NCBI GenBank assembly: GCA_964472165.1
Contig: CAYYJE010000083.1
Location: 1 to 13,598 of the forward strand
Reading direction: 5' to 3'
DNA length: 13,598 bases
Source of the DNA: UBA1413 sp964472165
GTDB taxonomy: Bacteria > Bacteroidota > Bacteroidia > Bacteroidales > Prolixibacteraceae
Program-made: the position numbers and the translations under genes
Shown: positions 12,442 to 13,598 of the stretch, piece after piece
Position numbering within the stretch: position 1 is the first letter of the stretch
Layout: each line of letters starts with the position of its first letter
The notes under the pieces: model-generated
Databases searched by the model: none
Seen by the model: only the letters and a program-made list of their open reading frames with translations
What the model was told of the DNA's origin: nothing

Positions 12442-13047
12442 TTACTGTTTTAAACGGATAAAATTCTCAAGAATCGCACTCCCCACATCCCCGCTCTTCT
12501 CGGGATGAAACTGGGTGGCATAGAAGTTGCCCTTCTGCAGGGCGGCACTGAATGGCTTCATATAGTCACACCGCGCCGAGGTGTGCTCCCCGGCTTCTGC
12601 ATAATACGAATGTACGAAGTAAACATACTGGTTCTCCATAGCACGGGAGAAAAGTTCACCTTTCAGGTCATAAATGGCGTTCCACCCCATGTGCGGCACC
12701 TTGTCGATAAACTCTCTCCCCGGGGCCGGAACAAAACGCTTCACCACCTCGTCGAAAATCCCCAGACATGGGGTGTTTCCCTCTTCTGAGAAAGAACACA
12801 TCAGTTGAAGGCCCAAACATATCCCCAGCACCGGCTGCGTCAGGGAGGTGATGACTTTGTCGAGGCCATGGGCCTTTAGATAGGCCATGGTAGTGGCGGC
12901 TTCTCCCACCCCGGGAAAGATCACCCGGTCCGCAGCCATGATGCGCGCTTTATCGGCGGTGATCTCAGCGGTAATCCCCAGCCGCAGCAACGCGTTGCTC
13001 ACTGACTCAATGTTCCCCGCGTTATATTTTATTATTACTACATTCAC
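12442..13047 (-). CDS. hisH: Imidazole glycerol phosphate synthase, glutamine amidotransferase subunit
   Basis: The 201-residue product is a class I glutamine amidotransferase of the HisH type. 'IIKYNAGNIESVSNALLRLG' (5-24) is the typical HisH opening. 'VIFPGVGEAATTM' (42-54) gives the conserved P-G-V-G of the oxyanion strand. The nucleophile is Cys77 in 'GICLGLQLM', and His181 and Glu183 in 'TQFHPEKS' complete the triad. 'VPHMGWNAI' (117-125) is a HisH signature. The enzyme hydrolyses glutamine and passes ammonia to the HisF subunit, which makes imidazole glycerol phosphate and AICAR in histidine synthesis. In a standard his operon hisA and hisF follow hisH. Here argB follows instead, so the HisF partner must be encoded elsewhere. 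An 84-base gap separates it from the thioredoxin-like gene upstream, so read-through from that gene is possible. Confidence 0.95.
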   Translation of the reverse strand: MNVVIIKYNAGNIESVSNALLRLGITAEITADKARIMAADRVIFPGVGEAATTMAYLKAHGLDKVITSLTQPVLGICLGLQLMCSFSEEGNTPCLGIFDEVVKRFVPAPGREFIDKVPHMGWNAIYDLKGELFSRAMENQYVYFVHSYYAEAGEHTSARCDYMKPFSAALQKGNFYATQFHPEKSGDVGSAILENFIRLKQ

Positions 13048-13131
13048 TCTTTCACAGAAATTGTTTCGTGTTCCTTTGATTTTTTAATCGGTATTCATTA
13101 TTCAGTTTTAACACCGATCACCGAAAACCAA

Positions 13132-13598
13132 TTATTTGTTCATGGCCTCGTCGATCACCTTTTTCATCTGGTTGAACTCCTCTTCCTTGAAGAGCCGCGT
13201 CAGAAAAATGATCTTCCCGGTTTTGTCAATGATGATGTTCCTGGTGACGCCGGCTCCTTGTTCTGCAAAGGTGTAAAAGATCTTACCTCCCGGGTCAAGC
13301 GCCAAGGGATAGGTGATGCCCATATCCTTGCCGAATTTTACTACCTTGTCGGCAGGTTCGTCCAGGTCAATGCCATAGAGCGCGAAGCCCTGATTGTTCC
13401 TGTACTTCGCCCAGATCTCCTTTTCGATATGGGGCATCTCCTTGCGGCACACCCCGCACCAGCTGGCGGTGAACTGAAGCATCACCACGCGGCCTTTCAG
13501 CTCCGACATCTTCACCTTCTTCCCGTCGGTAAGGGTCATCTCGAATTCGGGCACCTGCTGTCCGGGCTTCACGAGGTAGCCATAGTCGGCCGGAACCT
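13132..13598 (-). CDS. TlpA/redoxin-family thioredoxin-fold protein (N-terminus beyond the window)
   Basis: The frame is open to the right edge of the window. The GTG at 13572 sits inside what looks like continuing coding sequence ('VPADYGYLVKPGQQVPEF'), so I treat the gene as truncated by the edge rather than starting there. The visible part is an AhpC/TSA-redoxin type thioredoxin domain: 'PEFEMTLTDGKKVKMSELKGRVVMLQFTASWCGVC' leads into the C-x-x-C active site, with cysteine codons at 13456-13458 and 13447-13449 (C-G-V-C). 'YGIDLDEPADKVVKFGKDMGITYPLALDPGGKI' follows, then 'VTRNIIIDKTGKI', with the residue before 'TRNIIIDK' in the place of the cis-Pro loop. TlpA-like proteins act in the periplasm on cysteine pairs, for example in cytochrome c assembly or redox stress. 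A signal peptide or lipobox is expected beyond the edge. It ends 84 bases before hisH on the same strand. Confidence 0.85.
   Translation of the reverse strand, partial: VPADYGYLVKPGQQVPEFEMTLTDGKKVKMSELKGRVVMLQFTASWCGVCRKEMPHIEKEIWAKYRNNQGFALYGIDLDEPADKVVKFGKDMGITYPLALDPGGKIFYTFAEQGAGVTRNIIIDKTGKIIFLTRLFKEEEFNQMKKVIDEAMNK

Noticed and set aside
13087..13118. ATCGGT ... ACCGAT inverted repeat between the thioredoxin-like gene and hisH
   Set aside because: Only 6 base pairs around a 20-base spacer, followed on the minus strand by an A-run rather than a T-run, so neither a terminator nor a convincing operator.
1..13598. CRISPR arrays, insertion sequences, tRNA or rRNA genes
   Set aside because: I looked for regularly spaced repeats, transposase motifs with terminal inverted repeats, and conserved tRNA/rRNA sequence, and saw none. 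The SSB and mazEF genes alone do not establish a mobile element.

Overview
The window looks like chromosomal DNA from a member of the Bacteroidota. The signs are a C-terminal type IX secretion (Por) sorting domain on a secreted hydrolase, a TonB-dependent receptor with the N-terminal carboxypeptidase-regulatory-like extension common in this phylum, a small HTH protein of a type frequent in it, several promoters that fit the TTTG/TTG-N19-20-TAnnTTTG pattern, and little Shine-Dalgarno signal. I cannot name the genus.

Left part (1-2450, + strand): the C-terminal end of a serine beta-lactamase-like hydrolase, an 84-residue HTH protein with its own promoter and strong terminator, a DUF1080 (3-keto-disaccharide hydrolase fold) lipoprotein, and a secreted CAP-domain protein. 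These look like separate transcription units. A gene-free stretch follows (2451-2733).

Middle part: a short single-stranded-DNA-binding protein on the minus strand (2734-3087) is divergent from a two-gene + strand unit, an unrecognised coiled-coil-like protein (3332-3802) followed 5 bp later by a family 2 glycosyltransferase (3808-4857). The shared intergenic region holds three copies of a TATCCG/CGGATA box. An SDR oxidoreductase (5048-5881) follows and overlaps tail to tail with a minus-strand pair: an exported T9SS-type alpha/beta hydrolase (8068 to 6452) and, 2 bp later, an isochorismatase-fold cysteine hydrolase with a signal peptide (6449 to 5865).

The clearest regulatory system is at 8203-10857: a good Bacteroidota promoter, a THI-element (TPP) riboswitch, a candidate expression platform, and one long TonB-dependent receptor. 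This strongly suggests an outer-membrane importer of thiamine or a thiamine precursor that is shut off when thiamine pyrophosphate is plentiful. No other thiamine gene is in the window.

Right part (all minus strand): a MazE/MazF-type toxin-antitoxin pair (11497 to 10938), acetylglutamate kinase argB (12436 to 11663), hisH, the glutaminase subunit of imidazole glycerol phosphate synthase (13047 to 12442), and a TlpA-like thioredoxin-fold protein cut by the window edge (13598 to 13132). hisH sits directly upstream of argB with 5 bp between them, an unexpected join of histidine and arginine pathway genes. Most genes here are of recognisable families. The items most worth a second look are the riboswitch-receptor unit with its possible switch helix, the operator-like cluster at ssb, the exported isochorismatase-like enzyme, the unknown gene at 3332, and the hisH-argB junction.
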